Part shown: positions 24,504 to 33,634 of the stretch, in pieces
Layout of the letters: each line of letters opens with the position of its first letter
Numbering within the stretch: the stretch's first letter is position 1
Assembly (NCBI GenBank): GCA_026418615.1
Contig: JAOAAY010000014.1
Coordinates: 22,934-86,933 of the forward strand
DNA length: 64,000 nucleotides
Direction: 5' to 3'
Source of the DNA: Candidatus Sumerlaeaceae bacterium
GTDB lineage: Bacteria; Sumerlaeota; Sumerlaeia; Sumerlaeales; Sumerlaeaceae
The notes under the pieces: generated by a model
The model's input: the letters and a program-made list of their open reading frames with translations, nothing else
Databases searched by the model: none
What the model was told of the DNA's origin: nothing
Program-made: the position numbers and the translations under genes

Positions 24504-25502
24504 TTGAATATTGTTTACATGGGCACTCCGGGTTTTGCGGTGCCGCCGCTCAAGCGGCTGCTGGCGTCGTCGCACCGCGTGGCGGCGGTGGTCACTCAGC
24601 CAGACAAGCCGGTCGGTCGCGGGCGCAAACTCCAGCCGCCCCCGGTGAAGGAGGCGGCTCTCGAGCACAATCTTATTGTGCTGCAGCCTGAGAAACTTCG
24701 CAAGACCGCGTTTGACCGGGTCTTGTCGGTCTACGCGCCGGATGCGATTGTGGTGGCGGCTTACGGCAAGATTTTGCCGCCGGAAATCCTCGCGTTGCCG
24801 CGCTATGGGTGTATCAACATCCACGCGTCGCTCCTGCCCAAATATCGCGGTGCCGGCCCGATCCAGCGCGCTATCATCAACGGCGAAACGCGCACAGGTG
24901 TGACCATCATGCTGATGGATGAGGGACTCGACACGGGGCCCATCATCGCGAGCGAAGAGATTGAGATTCTGCCGGACGACGATGCAATCAGCGTGGCCAA
25001 CATGCTTAGCGTCATTGGAGCGGAACTGTTGGTGAAGGTGTTGGATCGCATCGAGGAAACAGGCCGGGTCGAATGCAGCCCCCAAGACCATTCGCAGGCC
25101 ACCTATGCGCCGATGCTGACCAAAGCCGACGGCTTGCTCGATTGGTCGCTCGGCACGGACCAGATTATCTGCCGTATCATGGGGCTCAAACCTTGGCCGT
25201 CGGCTTTCAGTTATCTCAGCGGCAAGCCGTGGAAATTTCTTAAAGGCGAACCCTACTCGGATCCGCTGGCACCCGACATCGCCAAGGCTCAGGGCTTAAC
25301 GGATCCCGGCAAGGTGACGGGGACGGTGAAAGGCCGCGGGTTCGTGGTCAAGACCGGCGACGGCCATTTGCTGGTGACCGAAGTCCAGCCGCAAGGCAAG
25401 CGCGTGATGTCAGGTGCCGATGCGGTCAACGGCAAACTGGTTACAACGGGGCAGGTGTTTGTCAGCGATCCGGCTTTTCTGGAGGGCGAGCCAGACGAGT
25501 GA
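24504..25502 (+). CDS. fmt: Methionyl-tRNA formyltransferase
   Basis: The protein has 332 residues from a TTG start at 24504 (TAGGACGG 8 nt upstream); this gives NIVYMGTPGFAVPPL, the usual beginning of Fmt. The enzyme formylates Met-tRNA(fMet) for initiation, using 10-formyl-THF. The catalytic region INIHASLLPKYRGAGPIQ and the LDTGPI aspartate are intact. The C-terminal tRNA-binding domain is present, so the length is normal. The usual neighbour def (peptide deformylase) is absent. It converges with nrdR 18 nt away. Confidence 0.95.
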   Translation: MNIVYMGTPGFAVPPLKRLLASSHRVAAVVTQPDKPVGRGRKLQPPPVKEAALEHNLIVLQPEKLRKTAFDRVLSVYAPDAIVVAAYGKILPPEILALPRYGCINIHASLLPKYRGAGPIQRAIINGETRTGVTIMLMDEGLDTGPIIASEEIEILPDDDAISVANMLSVIGAELLVKVLDRIEETGRVECSPQDHSQATYAPMLTKADGLLDWSLGTDQIICRIMGLKPWPSAFSYLSGKPWKFLKGEPYSDPLAPDIAKAQGLTDPGKVTGTVKGRGFVVKTGDGHLLVTEVQPQGKRVMSGADAVNGKLVTTGQVFVSDPAFLEGEPDE

Positions 25503-25520
25503 GTTTTGCGAGGGTCGGGC

Positions 25521-25994
25521 TTAGGATTCGGTCGGGGCCGGCTCGGACTGGGTCAGAACGCGGACCTCGTGGCTGAACTCGCTGACATCGCGAAACTGGC
25601 GATAGACGCTTGCGAAACGCACATAGGCCACCTCGTCCACCTCCCGCAATTTCTTCAGCACCATCTCGCCAATGCGCAGGCTACTGATCTCGCGTTCCAT
25701 GCTGTTGTATAAGGCTTTCTCGACGAACTGGACGATGCGCTCGACTTCCTCCATGCTGACGGGGCGTTTTTCGCATGCGCGGGTAATGCCGTTGAGCACC
25801 TTCTGGCGGTCGAACACCTCCCGCCGACCGTCGCGCTTGATCACCATCACCGGCAGTTTTTCGACCACCTCAAATGTGGTGAAGCGATGCCCGCACTTGA
25901 GGCACTCCCGCCGGCGACGGATGGAATCGCCCTTCTGACTTTGGCGCGAGTTGACCACTTTGCTTTCCGTGTGACCGCAGAAGGGGCACAACAT
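25521..25994 (-). CDS. nrdR: Transcriptional repressor NrdR
   Basis: The protein has 157 residues from ATG at 25994; a longer frame to 26063 lacks family similarity. NrdR represses ribonucleotide reductase genes by sensing (d)ATP. The zinc ribbon has C3-P-F-C6 and C31-L-K-C34. Residues about 49-140 are an ATP-cone (VIKRDGRREVFDRQKVLNGI, then VAYVRFASVYRQF). The length and motifs match the family closely. It lies 108 nt downstream of the glycosidase gene and may have its own promoter. No ribonucleotide reductase gene or NrdR box was noticed nearby. Confidence 0.95.
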   Translation of the reverse strand: MLCPFCGHTESKVVNSRQSQKGDSIRRRRECLKCGHRFTTFEVVEKLPVMVIKRDGRREVFDRQKVLNGITRACEKRPVSMEEVERIVQFVEKALYNSMEREISSLRIGEMVLKKLREVDEVAYVRFASVYRQFRDVSEFSHEVRVLTQSEPAPTES

Positions 25995-26102
25995 ATCTAC
26001 ATTCCAAATCGGTCGAAGTACAAGATAGCGCCATTGGGCACGGCGTTCGCCAGGGACTGTCAACAGAAAACAATTGCCGGGGGTTCGGGGAAAACTTTGG
26101 TG

Positions 26103-28091
26103 CTATTCGAGATGCACTGGCACGGCTTCGAGGCCGCGCCGGGCCGCCTCCCAGCGGTTGAGCGAGTCGAGTGATGTTTGGGAGAAGACCATGACCCCGC
26201 TCGCCCGCTGGATGCAGGCCCTGACGGCTTCCTCGAAGACTTCGTCGGAGTTTAGGTTGGGCACATAGAGGCCCGGCACCAGTTTGACACTGTGCGCCGT
26301 GACACGCTGGGCCAACTCAATGCCGCCCTCGACCGTGTCGGTATCGGGCGCGCCGGCACCTTTGCGCACCACGGGATAGTAAAGACCCGGGGAAAGATAA
26401 TCCAACCACTGTGCATAACCCGTTGCGCGGTAACCCTTGGGTGCCCACGCGAAATCCCGGCGCGGATCGTAACTCTCGTGCGCCCAGTTCACGCCGACCT
26501 CCCAATAGACCGGGTACCAGCCGCCGACATAGGCTCCGAAGATGCGTCCGGGGTGGCGGCGTACGACAGCGCGGGCCTGCTCAAAGAAGTCACGAATAAC
26601 TTTGGCGCGCCACAGGACCCAGCGATCGAAAAGCGGCCCCGTTGTCATGGACTCTTCTGTCAATGGATTGGCCGGAATGTAGATATCCTCCGGCCAGCGA
26701 TTGACGCGCAGCCCCATGTCGCGCTCGAAGCGGCGGCGCGACAGGTCGCTGAAGTCCGTTTTGATGTTGTCGTAACGGCCGCGGTCGAGGATCACCCCAT
26801 CCACCTCGTAGCGCGAAAGGATTTCGCCTATGATGGCCAGGTTGCGGCTTTGGACTTCCGGATGAACGGGATTAACATAGACAAGGGACCCTCCCGGATG
26901 TTGCGACTCAGGGAGGAGGACTTTTTCGGCCGTGATGGTGACGGGGGTGGTGTCGCTGATTGTTCCAAGCCATGCCGCGGCCGCGGGGTCCTCGGCCGCG
27001 ATTACGGCCCCATTTAGGGGAATAGATAATCCGGTGTCGGGCAAGTCCGACTCATGCTGCAGTGGCGTCGTGATCCGGTCGTTTTCCACAACAGCAAACA
27101 GGGCGCGCGTGCGGCCCATCGTCGAGGTAGCCGTGACGATGGCGTCGGGCGCTACATTCCGGCCGGAGCCGGATTCGAGGATGCGAGCCTCTTCGATCCG
27201 GGCGATGTGATCTGCGCCGGGGTTGAGGATGACAATTTCCAGACAGCGTGCGCCTGTTGCAGGTGCGTTCTCCAGCGGGAGCGAAACGCTCGTGAGCGAG
27301 TTGCCACGGAGGATGGCGACGGTGGTGCCATCGCAGGCCGCATCCAAGTCGCACACCGGGAAGCCCCGGGCAAAATGGAGGTCGAGGCGACTGAGCCGGA
27401 CGGGCTCAGTCCATTGAAACCGCACGGAGTGGGTGGCGGTCGTGTTGGCCGAGACCCAACGGCTGGCCTGCTTGCCGATGACTCCGTCAGCCAGGCACGC
27501 CGGCGAATCCGCGGCGCAGACGCGCGCGCCGTAGGATCGGGTCAGGACGCTGAAACCGGCGGTGCCGCGGTCGTTGACCGTGGCGGCAAATGTGCTGACC
27601 GAATCGCCAAGTCGGATAGTCGCGAGCCGATCGTACACTACGGACTCCCAATCGGGATGGCTATAGACTGGGCCAATGCGTCCGTGCGGCCCCTTGCCGC
27701 CCTCGGCAAAGAGATTAAGGCCTGCGTGAACCTGCAAGCCGCGCGCGTGGGCTTCCTCGATGACAACCCGGAGCAGATCGAAATCTGCCGGGTACGGCTT
27801 GCCCTTCCATGTGAGGGGACGCGAGGCCACCTCGCTGTCATAAAAGACATAGCCCAGCATGTTTTTCGTGTCGGGGACAACCACATTGAAGCCGGCGTCG
27901 CGGGCCTTATCGAGCAAGGCCGCGACTGCATCGCGCGAAGCCCACGAAGCGGGATCTGCTTCATTGTCGAGCCACAGCATTTTGACGGGCGAGGGGAGAC
28001 GCCGCGGCCGCTGAGTTGTCGGTGCTGCCGCCGTGCCGCTTGCCCAGGCTAGCATCAAGGCAACGAGCGCGAATGCCGCACGGGATCTCAC
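26103..28091 (-). CDS. Exported GHL10-type (DUF187) glycoside hydrolase-like protein
   Basis: The protein has 662 residues from a GTG start that overlaps the stop of the preceding TPR gene by 4 nt. Signal peptide about 1-22. The TIM-barrel pattern of GHL10 begins at VKMLWLDNE and continues with DAGFNVVVPDTKN and EAHARGLQVHAGLNLF. It is interrupted by an inserted beta domain (about residues 175-330, F5/8- or CBM-like: LSRLDLHFARGFPV) and resumes at VNPVHPEVQSRNLAIIGEIL with YEVDGVILDRGRYD. It probably cleaves an exported polysaccharide. It is the last gene of the exopolysaccharide operon, in a position typical of a matrix-trimming hydrolase. Substrate unknown. Confidence 0.75.
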   Translation of the reverse strand: MRSRAAFALVALMLAWASGTAAAPTTQRPRRLPSPVKMLWLDNEADPASWASRDAVAALLDKARDAGFNVVVPDTKNMLGYVFYDSEVASRPLTWKGKPYPADFDLLRVVIEEAHARGLQVHAGLNLFAEGGKGPHGRIGPVYSHPDWESVVYDRLATIRLGDSVSTFAATVNDRGTAGFSVLTRSYGARVCAADSPACLADGVIGKQASRWVSANTTATHSVRFQWTEPVRLSRLDLHFARGFPVCDLDAACDGTTVAILRGNSLTSVSLPLENAPATGARCLEIVILNPGADHIARIEEARILESGSGRNVAPDAIVTATSTMGRTRALFAVVENDRITTPLQHESDLPDTGLSIPLNGAVIAAEDPAAAAWLGTISDTTPVTITAEKVLLPESQHPGGSLVYVNPVHPEVQSRNLAIIGEILSRYEVDGVILDRGRYDNIKTDFSDLSRRRFERDMGLRVNRWPEDIYIPANPLTEESMTTGPLFDRWVLWRAKVIRDFFEQARAVVRRHPGRIFGAYVGGWYPVYWEVGVNWAHESYDPRRDFAWAPKGYRATGYAQWLDYLSPGLYYPVVRKGAGAPDTDTVEGGIELAQRVTAHSVKLVPGLYVPNLNSDEVFEEAVRACIQRASGVMVFSQTSLDSLNRWEAARRGLEAVPVHLE

Positions 28092-30952
28092 GGGTTTCCG
28101 CTTTTTTCATGAAATGGACCACCGGCCTGCAGCCGGCTGAGCGTCGCGCGAGCCTTGCGCAACAACTCAAAGTCCTGCGCGCCCGAGTTAAGGTAGTCGC
28201 TCAGAAGTTGCGCCGCATAGGCTGGATCTTTGAGATCGTCTGCGGCAACGGCGGCCGCCTCGTAGATGGCCGCAAGAGCGCGGTCGTCGTCTGGATAGGT
28301 TCGGGCGAGGTTGAGCCAGGTTTCGATGGCCTTGCGGGGCTGGCCTTGGGTGCGCTCCACTTCGCCAATGTTGAAGGTTGCTGTGATCTCCGCCGCCATT
28401 CCTTCGAAGCGGGCCGCGGTCAGGCGGAACACCTCCAAGGCGCGCGGGAAATCGCGGCGGCTGTAGTGAAGTTGTCCCAATAGCAGGAAACTGTCCGGCA
28501 GCAGGGGATGATCGGGGAACCGCTTGGGGAATTCTTCAAGAAGAGCCTGCGCGCGGTCGTCGGCGCGAACTTGCATCATGAGTTTGGAGGCGCTGATGAA
28601 AAACTCCGGCAGACCGGGAATTTCCCGCGCAGCGAGTGACTGAAGGTATTCGACCAGTTGGGGGATGCGTTGTGTCTCGGTCGCGGATTTGAGCAGCGCG
28701 GCCAGAATGGCCGGCTGATTGTACGGCTGGCCGTACACACCGCTTTCAAGGAATTTCTTGTACACTACCTCCGCGTCGAGGGGCCGACCGGCGGCACTGA
28801 GCGCGGCTGCGTACCGGAACCACACATCAAAATCGCGGTTTTCAAGTTTCAGGGAACGGACGAAGAAGGGGATCGAGTCGGCAGCAAAACCATTGTCGAA
28901 GAGGACGGTTGCTGCCATGGCTTGGATTTCGGCGCTGCTGGTATTGGCATCGGCCAGTTCGACGGCCACCTTCTTGGCTGTTTCCACCTCCCCCCGCATC
29001 TGGTAGAGCCGCATAAGGGCAGAGTAATTGTCGGGCACGCGCGGTTGCAGGGCGATCAGGCGCCGGTAGAGTTGTATGGCAATATCGGTTCCGGCGGTGC
29101 TGGTGCCCTGAATGCGGATCCGTTTGGCGTCTTTGCCTGTGCCGGCGGTCAGTTCAACGGGAGTATCCGCGTACTGGGTGGCGAGTTCCGCGACAAACTT
29201 CACCATGGAAATATTATTCCAGTCGCGGTCGAGGTAGCGGGCATAGACCTTGATCTCGCGCGCGTGGTCTCCGGCAATGGAACACAGTCTTGCTTGAAGG
29301 AGCAGCAGGGGCCATTCGTCGCGCTCCTCGATGCGTTGGCTGATGAGCGTCCCCAGTTCCTCCAACAGTTCCTCGCCGCGCAGCCACCTGAGTACTTCGT
29401 CGCCCATGGCCTGAAGATCGCTGAATGAGGCTTTGGCGGCCAGTTCAGTCCAACGGTCCGCTATGGCTGCTGCGTCGCGCAGGCCGCAAACGGCGCGAAT
29501 GCTCATCTCGCACAACCGTCGCCGCTCGTCGGGCGACAGTCGGTCAAGGGGCGTCGGCGCCAAGGTGCGGTGAGCCTCGTCGGGACGATTCAACGCGAGA
29601 TATTGTTCGGCGAGCAGCAACCTCAGACCTGCTTGGGTGGGTTGTTCCGCGACAAGGATGGCCAGCAGGCCTGCAGCCTCCTCGTGACGACCGGCCGAAG
29701 CGAGGGCGAGGGCGCGTTCTTGCGCGAGCACGGGAGTGAGAGAGGTGGTGGCGCTGGTGAGCAATTCGACGGCGAGGGCGTTGTCGCCCTCGCGTTGCGC
29801 CATCAAGGTGGCAAGCCAGATCTCAATGTCTGTCGCCTCGCCGGCGTTTATGCGTTGGGCGAGGCGGTTTTGCAGCGGATGAAAAATACGCTGGGCGACG
29901 GCCCGGTCCATGATGACTTCCGCGAGTCCCCGCGCGCGGTCGTAGTCTGTCTCGTTGACGAGCACGGCGACCAGCATCTGGTTCACCTCGGACGGCTCGA
30001 GGCCGCGCAGTTTGAGGAACTCCTGCAGGATGGCGCGCTTTTCCCACGGACCGTAATCCGCCTCAGCGCCGGCAATGAGGACCTCCCGAGCCTTGTCGTC
30101 TTGGCCGGTTGCGGCGTAGGCGCGGGCAAGCAGGATCGTGAGGGGAAAAACCAGCGGCTTGGACTGGCGCGAGCGCTCGATGACGCGGGTGGTGCGGTCG
30201 GCGTCGCCTGCCACAGTGGCGAGACGGGCCAAGGTCAGCCAGTAGTCCGAGGAGTCCGCTGCGGTTTTCTCATATTGGTCGAGCAGATCCCGCAATTTCT
30301 GCTCCATCCCGCGGCGCGAGTAAAAATGAGCCAATTGAACCACATATTTTCCGGGCAGTTCCGTATTGCGGATGGCCTGCCGGTAGAAATCCTCCGTTGC
30401 CTGATCCAATCCAAGGACGAGCGAAGTGCGGATTGCAGCATCGTAGGCAAACTCCGATGTGGGATCCCGGCGCACCAGTTGGCAGGCGAGGAGGAAAGCC
30501 TCGCCGATCTGGTTTTGGCGCTCGAATTGGGCGAGTTGGTGGGCCTGAGCGGCGGTGCTCGAGTTGTCCACTTTCACGGGCAGGCCGGCCCGCCGTGCGG
30601 CGGCTTCAGATGTTTTGCGCGCGTGCTGTGGCACCGTCGTCTGTTCGACCGTGACGGGACGACTCGACTCCTCCTCGTGGGCGACCGTTCCAGTGGTGAC
30701 CATGGTCTCGCCTGTTGAGGTTTCTCCTTCGACGGTCGAGGAGAGCATCTTGGTGGTTGGGGCCTCGTCGCGTTGAACTGGGTAGAAGTCTGGCGTGGTT
30801 CTCAGGCTGCCGGTGGTTGCTTCGAGCACCGAAGTGGTTGCCGGGGTGAGGCTGGCACTGTCCTGAGGGCCGAGCGGCGGCTGCCCGTATAGCGCCGCTG
30901 CGGCGTGGCACAGACTGAGCAGCAGGGCGATTTGGGTGCGGCAGGCGCTCAC
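28088..30952 (-). CDS. Large exported TPR-repeat protein of polysaccharide operon
   Basis: The protein has 954 residues from a GTG at 30952 that overlaps the glycosyltransferase stop by 4 nt; this start places a signal peptide (VSACRTQIALLLSLCHAAAA) at the N-terminus. Residues about 25-120 are Thr/Ser/Glu-rich and low-complexity. From about 125 to the end, helix pairs repeat in TPR fashion (for example PLVFPLTILLARAYAATGQD and FPRALEVFRLTAARFEGM). TPR proteins of this kind serve as periplasmic scaffolds, for example in polysaccharide export (AlgK, BcsC, PelB). The context makes this the most likely role here; sequence similarity alone does not prove it. Confidence 0.75.
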   Translation of the reverse strand: MSACRTQIALLLSLCHAAAALYGQPPLGPQDSASLTPATTSVLEATTGSLRTTPDFYPVQRDEAPTTKMLSSTVEGETSTGETMVTTGTVAHEEESSRPVTVEQTTVPQHARKTSEAAARRAGLPVKVDNSSTAAQAHQLAQFERQNQIGEAFLLACQLVRRDPTSEFAYDAAIRTSLVLGLDQATEDFYRQAIRNTELPGKYVVQLAHFYSRRGMEQKLRDLLDQYEKTAADSSDYWLTLARLATVAGDADRTTRVIERSRQSKPLVFPLTILLARAYAATGQDDKAREVLIAGAEADYGPWEKRAILQEFLKLRGLEPSEVNQMLVAVLVNETDYDRARGLAEVIMDRAVAQRIFHPLQNRLAQRINAGEATDIEIWLATLMAQREGDNALAVELLTSATTSLTPVLAQERALALASAGRHEEAAGLLAILVAEQPTQAGLRLLLAEQYLALNRPDEAHRTLAPTPLDRLSPDERRRLCEMSIRAVCGLRDAAAIADRWTELAAKASFSDLQAMGDEVLRWLRGEELLEELGTLISQRIEERDEWPLLLLQARLCSIAGDHAREIKVYARYLDRDWNNISMVKFVAELATQYADTPVELTAGTGKDAKRIRIQGTSTAGTDIAIQLYRRLIALQPRVPDNYSALMRLYQMRGEVETAKKVAVELADANTSSAEIQAMAATVLFDNGFAADSIPFFVRSLKLENRDFDVWFRYAAALSAAGRPLDAEVVYKKFLESGVYGQPYNQPAILAALLKSATETQRIPQLVEYLQSLAAREIPGLPEFFISASKLMMQVRADDRAQALLEEFPKRFPDHPLLPDSFLLLGQLHYSRRDFPRALEVFRLTAARFEGMAAEITATFNIGEVERTQGQPRKAIETWLNLARTYPDDDRALAAIYEAAAVAADDLKDPAYAAQLLSDYLNSGAQDFELLRKARATLSRLQAGGPFHEKSGNP

Positions 30953-32097
30953 GGTGTGGCCACCTGACGGATGAGTTCTTCGAGCGGGCGCCAGTAGTCG
31001 GGGGACCCGAACTCCTGTCTGATCCAAGCAGACGCGGTTTCCGCCCGTGCGCGGGCTTGCGCGGGGCTATTGAGGATTTCCACGAGCGCTTTGGCCAGAG
31101 CCTGCGCGTCGCCGGGCGGCACGAGCAAGCCCCGGCGGCCGCCATCGAGCATTTCGTAACAGTCACCCACGCTTGTCGCTACCACTGGGACGCCTGTCGC
31201 CATCGCCTCGAGCACAATGATGGGCCATGCTTCGTTGCGCGAAGCCGAAACGAAAATGTCGGCACAAGCGAGCACATCCGCAACATCGTGCCGCAGGCCA
31301 CCGAATGTGACACGGCCCCGCAGGGGCACAGCCTCGGCCATGAGCCGCAGGCGGCGACAAAAGTCGGCATACTGCGGCCTCTCCGGTCCCAGCAACACAA
31401 AGCGCAAGGGTAGCGCAACGCGTTGGGCAACCTGCGTTGCAGCCTCGAGAAAAATGTCTGCCCCTTTGCGCGGAAAGGGGCCGTTGGCCATGATGACGGT
31501 CTCGCCGGGCTGAATACCAAGGGAGGCGGCTGTCTCGGCTTTTCGCCGCCACGGCCCGAAGGCCGCGGGGTCCACATGATTTCTCAGGACGAGCCGATAG
31601 GGTACCCGGCGGGCCGGGAAGCAGCGCTCGCCGGTAGCGGAGTCGTACATAATCCCGCGGCTCAGACGCTCGACAATAAACATCTTGGTGCGCGCGGCTC
31701 GGTCGGGTTGGTCCAGAACCTCATGGACGCGCCACAAAACCGGCACACCGGCCATGCGGGCCGACAGACCGGCGAAGACGGAGGCGGTGGTGTTGATGCA
31801 CGCCACATGGAATCCCCCCGCACGCAGGCGGCGGGCGAGACGCCACATGTACCGCAGGCGCCTGCCCACCAGAATCGGCAGGGCCAGAGGGACGGCCTGT
31901 GTCAGGCTGATCTCCGGATTCGGTTCAACACTCCACGGGACACCCGCCCGCGAGGCCTCGTCGGCCAGATCGCCTGGCGATGGGAGGATGATCTCCGCCC
32001 AGAAGGCGTGAGGGTCAAGGTTGGCAGCGGCGTCCACCAACGCCCTGCCCGAGCCGGACAGTTCGGCAAGATGGGCGATCATCGCCACCCGGATCAT
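30949..32097 (-). CDS. Glycosyltransferase family 4
   Basis: The protein has 382 residues. The N-terminal Rossmann domain begins IRVAMIAHLAELSGSGRAL. The C-terminal domain carries the nucleotide-sugar binding pattern of GT-B family 4: EAWPIIVLEAMATGVPVVAT with the E-x7-E pair, and FVLLGPERPQ and FVSASRNE before it. It would add a sugar to a growing polysaccharide on the cytoplasmic side. Overlaps of 4 nt with both neighbours show co-translation with the ligase-like gene upstream and the TPR gene downstream. Confidence 0.92.
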   Translation of the reverse strand: MIRVAMIAHLAELSGSGRALVDAAANLDPHAFWAEIILPSPGDLADEASRAGVPWSVEPNPEISLTQAVPLALPILVGRRLRYMWRLARRLRAGGFHVACINTTASVFAGLSARMAGVPVLWRVHEVLDQPDRAARTKMFIVERLSRGIMYDSATGERCFPARRVPYRLVLRNHVDPAAFGPWRRKAETAASLGIQPGETVIMANGPFPRKGADIFLEAATQVAQRVALPLRFVLLGPERPQYADFCRRLRLMAEAVPLRGRVTFGGLRHDVADVLACADIFVSASRNEAWPIIVLEAMATGVPVVATSVGDCYEMLDGGRRGLLVPPGDAQALAKALVEILNSPAQARARAETASAWIRQEFGSPDYWRPLEELIRQVATP

Positions 32098-33533
32098 GCG
32101 TCAGCGCCGTCCGCAGGCGGCGGCTGGGCGCAGCCTTGAGGCAGCAGAATGCGCTCGTCGAGCAGCACAGCGAGGCCGATGAGCAGCCAGACACGGACAT
32201 AGAGGAAGGTGTCTTGAATAATATTTGACGCAACCCAAAACACGCCCAAAGCGAGCACCATACTGGCAAGGTTGAATGCAAAGCGGTCGTCAAGCCCGTC
32301 AGCCATGCGGCGTGTTCGCCAGGCCCGCCGAATGATCCATCCCATGAGCGTCAGGGTGAGTGCTGTTCCGACGATTCCTGTTTCGGACAGCAATTGGACG
32401 AAGCCGGCGTCGGGATAGCGATCGAACGCACCCTGATACTGCATGTTAAAGGTGGAGTAGTTGCGCGGAACATAGGCGCGCCAGCGGGCCGGGTAGGAGC
32501 CCAGACCGATACCCCATATGGGTTTGGTTCGGAACATCTCCATGCCGACGATGAACTGGTCGCGGCGCTCGATGAACGAGGAATCCCGGCGCAACGATCC
32601 GAATGTCATCAGGCGTTGGATTACCAGCGGGGCGGCCACGATTGCGGCAATGACGGCTGCCACGCCAACGATGGCCAGTAATGCGCGGCGGTCGCGATAG
32701 CGGAACAGTAAAGTGCACAAGACGACCATCAGCCCGATGAGAGCGAAGGTCTGACGATTAAAGGTCAGGATGGCCACCCCGAGCACGGCCACGCCGAGGG
32801 CCAATGCGAGGTATCGGCGACTGCGAGTCCGCAATTCGCTGAACAACAGGAACGCGAACGGGAAACAGTAGAGTAAGTTCCAGCCGTAAACGATGGCATT
32901 CTTGGCTGTGCCTTTGATGCGCGCTGCGTCGGTCCAGCGGCCGCCCGTGTAGGCCTGCAGGGCGTTTTTTTCGATGGCTTCATACACGCCGACCATGGCG
33001 GCAAGAAATGTCATGATGACGACGATCCAGGCAAAGGCCAGCACGGCGCGTTCGCTCGAGAGGGTGGAGGCGAGAGCCAGCGCCATAAAGAAGTAGATCA
33101 CAACATAGCGGAAGTGCAGAAGTCCGCGCTCGGTGCTTTCGCCCGTGATGGCGCTGATGGCAAAGAACAAGGCAAAGACGATGAGGAACGGAATGATGCG
33201 GGACTCGAGACGCACGGTCTTGCCGCGAGCCCAGTACACCGCCCACGACGCAAAGAACAAGAGAGCCAACACTTGATTGGCCGACAGTGGCAAACCCGGC
33301 AGTCGGGTGTCGGCGAAGAACAACGCGCCAAAATACAGACAGAAAGGGACAAGCGGATGGACCAGCCCCGCCGCCAGCACAGTCACGGCCCCCGCCGACA
33401 GGAGAAGTCCGGACGGCCCCAGTTCCCGAATCAATAGCAGGGTGGCTGCCAGCCAGACCGCACCGACCGCGGCGGCCAGAGCGAAATGGCGTTTCGGGAG
33501 TAAGGATTGCTGCGCGAGTGTTGTTATAGACAT
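32094..33533 (-). CDS. O-antigen ligase / polysaccharide polymerase-like membrane protein
   Basis: The protein has 479 residues from ATG at 33533. About eleven to twelve hydrophobic segments are visible. The signature region of the Wzy_C/O-antigen ligase family is present in the large loop: RRDQFIVGMEMFRTKPIWGI followed by GLGSYPARW. It would polymerise or ligate oligosaccharide on the outer face of the inner membrane. It is the first gene of the minus-strand exopolysaccharide operon (ligase, GT4, TPR, GHL10). A palindrome overlaps its start codon. Confidence 0.88.
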   Translation of the reverse strand: MSITTLAQQSLLPKRHFALAAAVGAVWLAATLLLIRELGPSGLLLSAGAVTVLAAGLVHPLVPFCLYFGALFFADTRLPGLPLSANQVLALLFFASWAVYWARGKTVRLESRIIPFLIVFALFFAISAITGESTERGLLHFRYVVIYFFMALALASTLSSERAVLAFAWIVVIMTFLAAMVGVYEAIEKNALQAYTGGRWTDAARIKGTAKNAIVYGWNLLYCFPFAFLLFSELRTRSRRYLALALGVAVLGVAILTFNRQTFALIGLMVVLCTLLFRYRDRRALLAIVGVAAVIAAIVAAPLVIQRLMTFGSLRRDSSFIERRDQFIVGMEMFRTKPIWGIGLGSYPARWRAYVPRNYSTFNMQYQGAFDRYPDAGFVQLLSETGIVGTALTLTLMGWIIRRAWRTRRMADGLDDRFAFNLASMVLALGVFWVASNIIQDTFLYVRVWLLIGLAVLLDERILLPQGCAQPPPADGADA

Positions 33534-33546
33534 GGATTGTAATCCA
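33533..33546. promoter_or_regulatory. 14-nt palindrome overlapping the ligase start codon
   Basis: TGGATTGTAATCCA is a perfect inverted repeat except for its GT centre. It begins in the start codon of the ligase-like gene and extends into the 100-nt divergent region. Its centre, ATTGTAAT, resembles the centre of the 18-nt palindrome at 9304-9321 (TTTTGTAAAA). It may be an operator or be without function. Confidence 0.35.
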
Positions 33547-33634
33547 ATCGCGACCCATGAAAGCCTATGGGCAGCACCATACGGCGTGTAAATTGGCCGT
33601 AAGAGTCGAACACTCGTCAAGGAAAGTGACGGTC

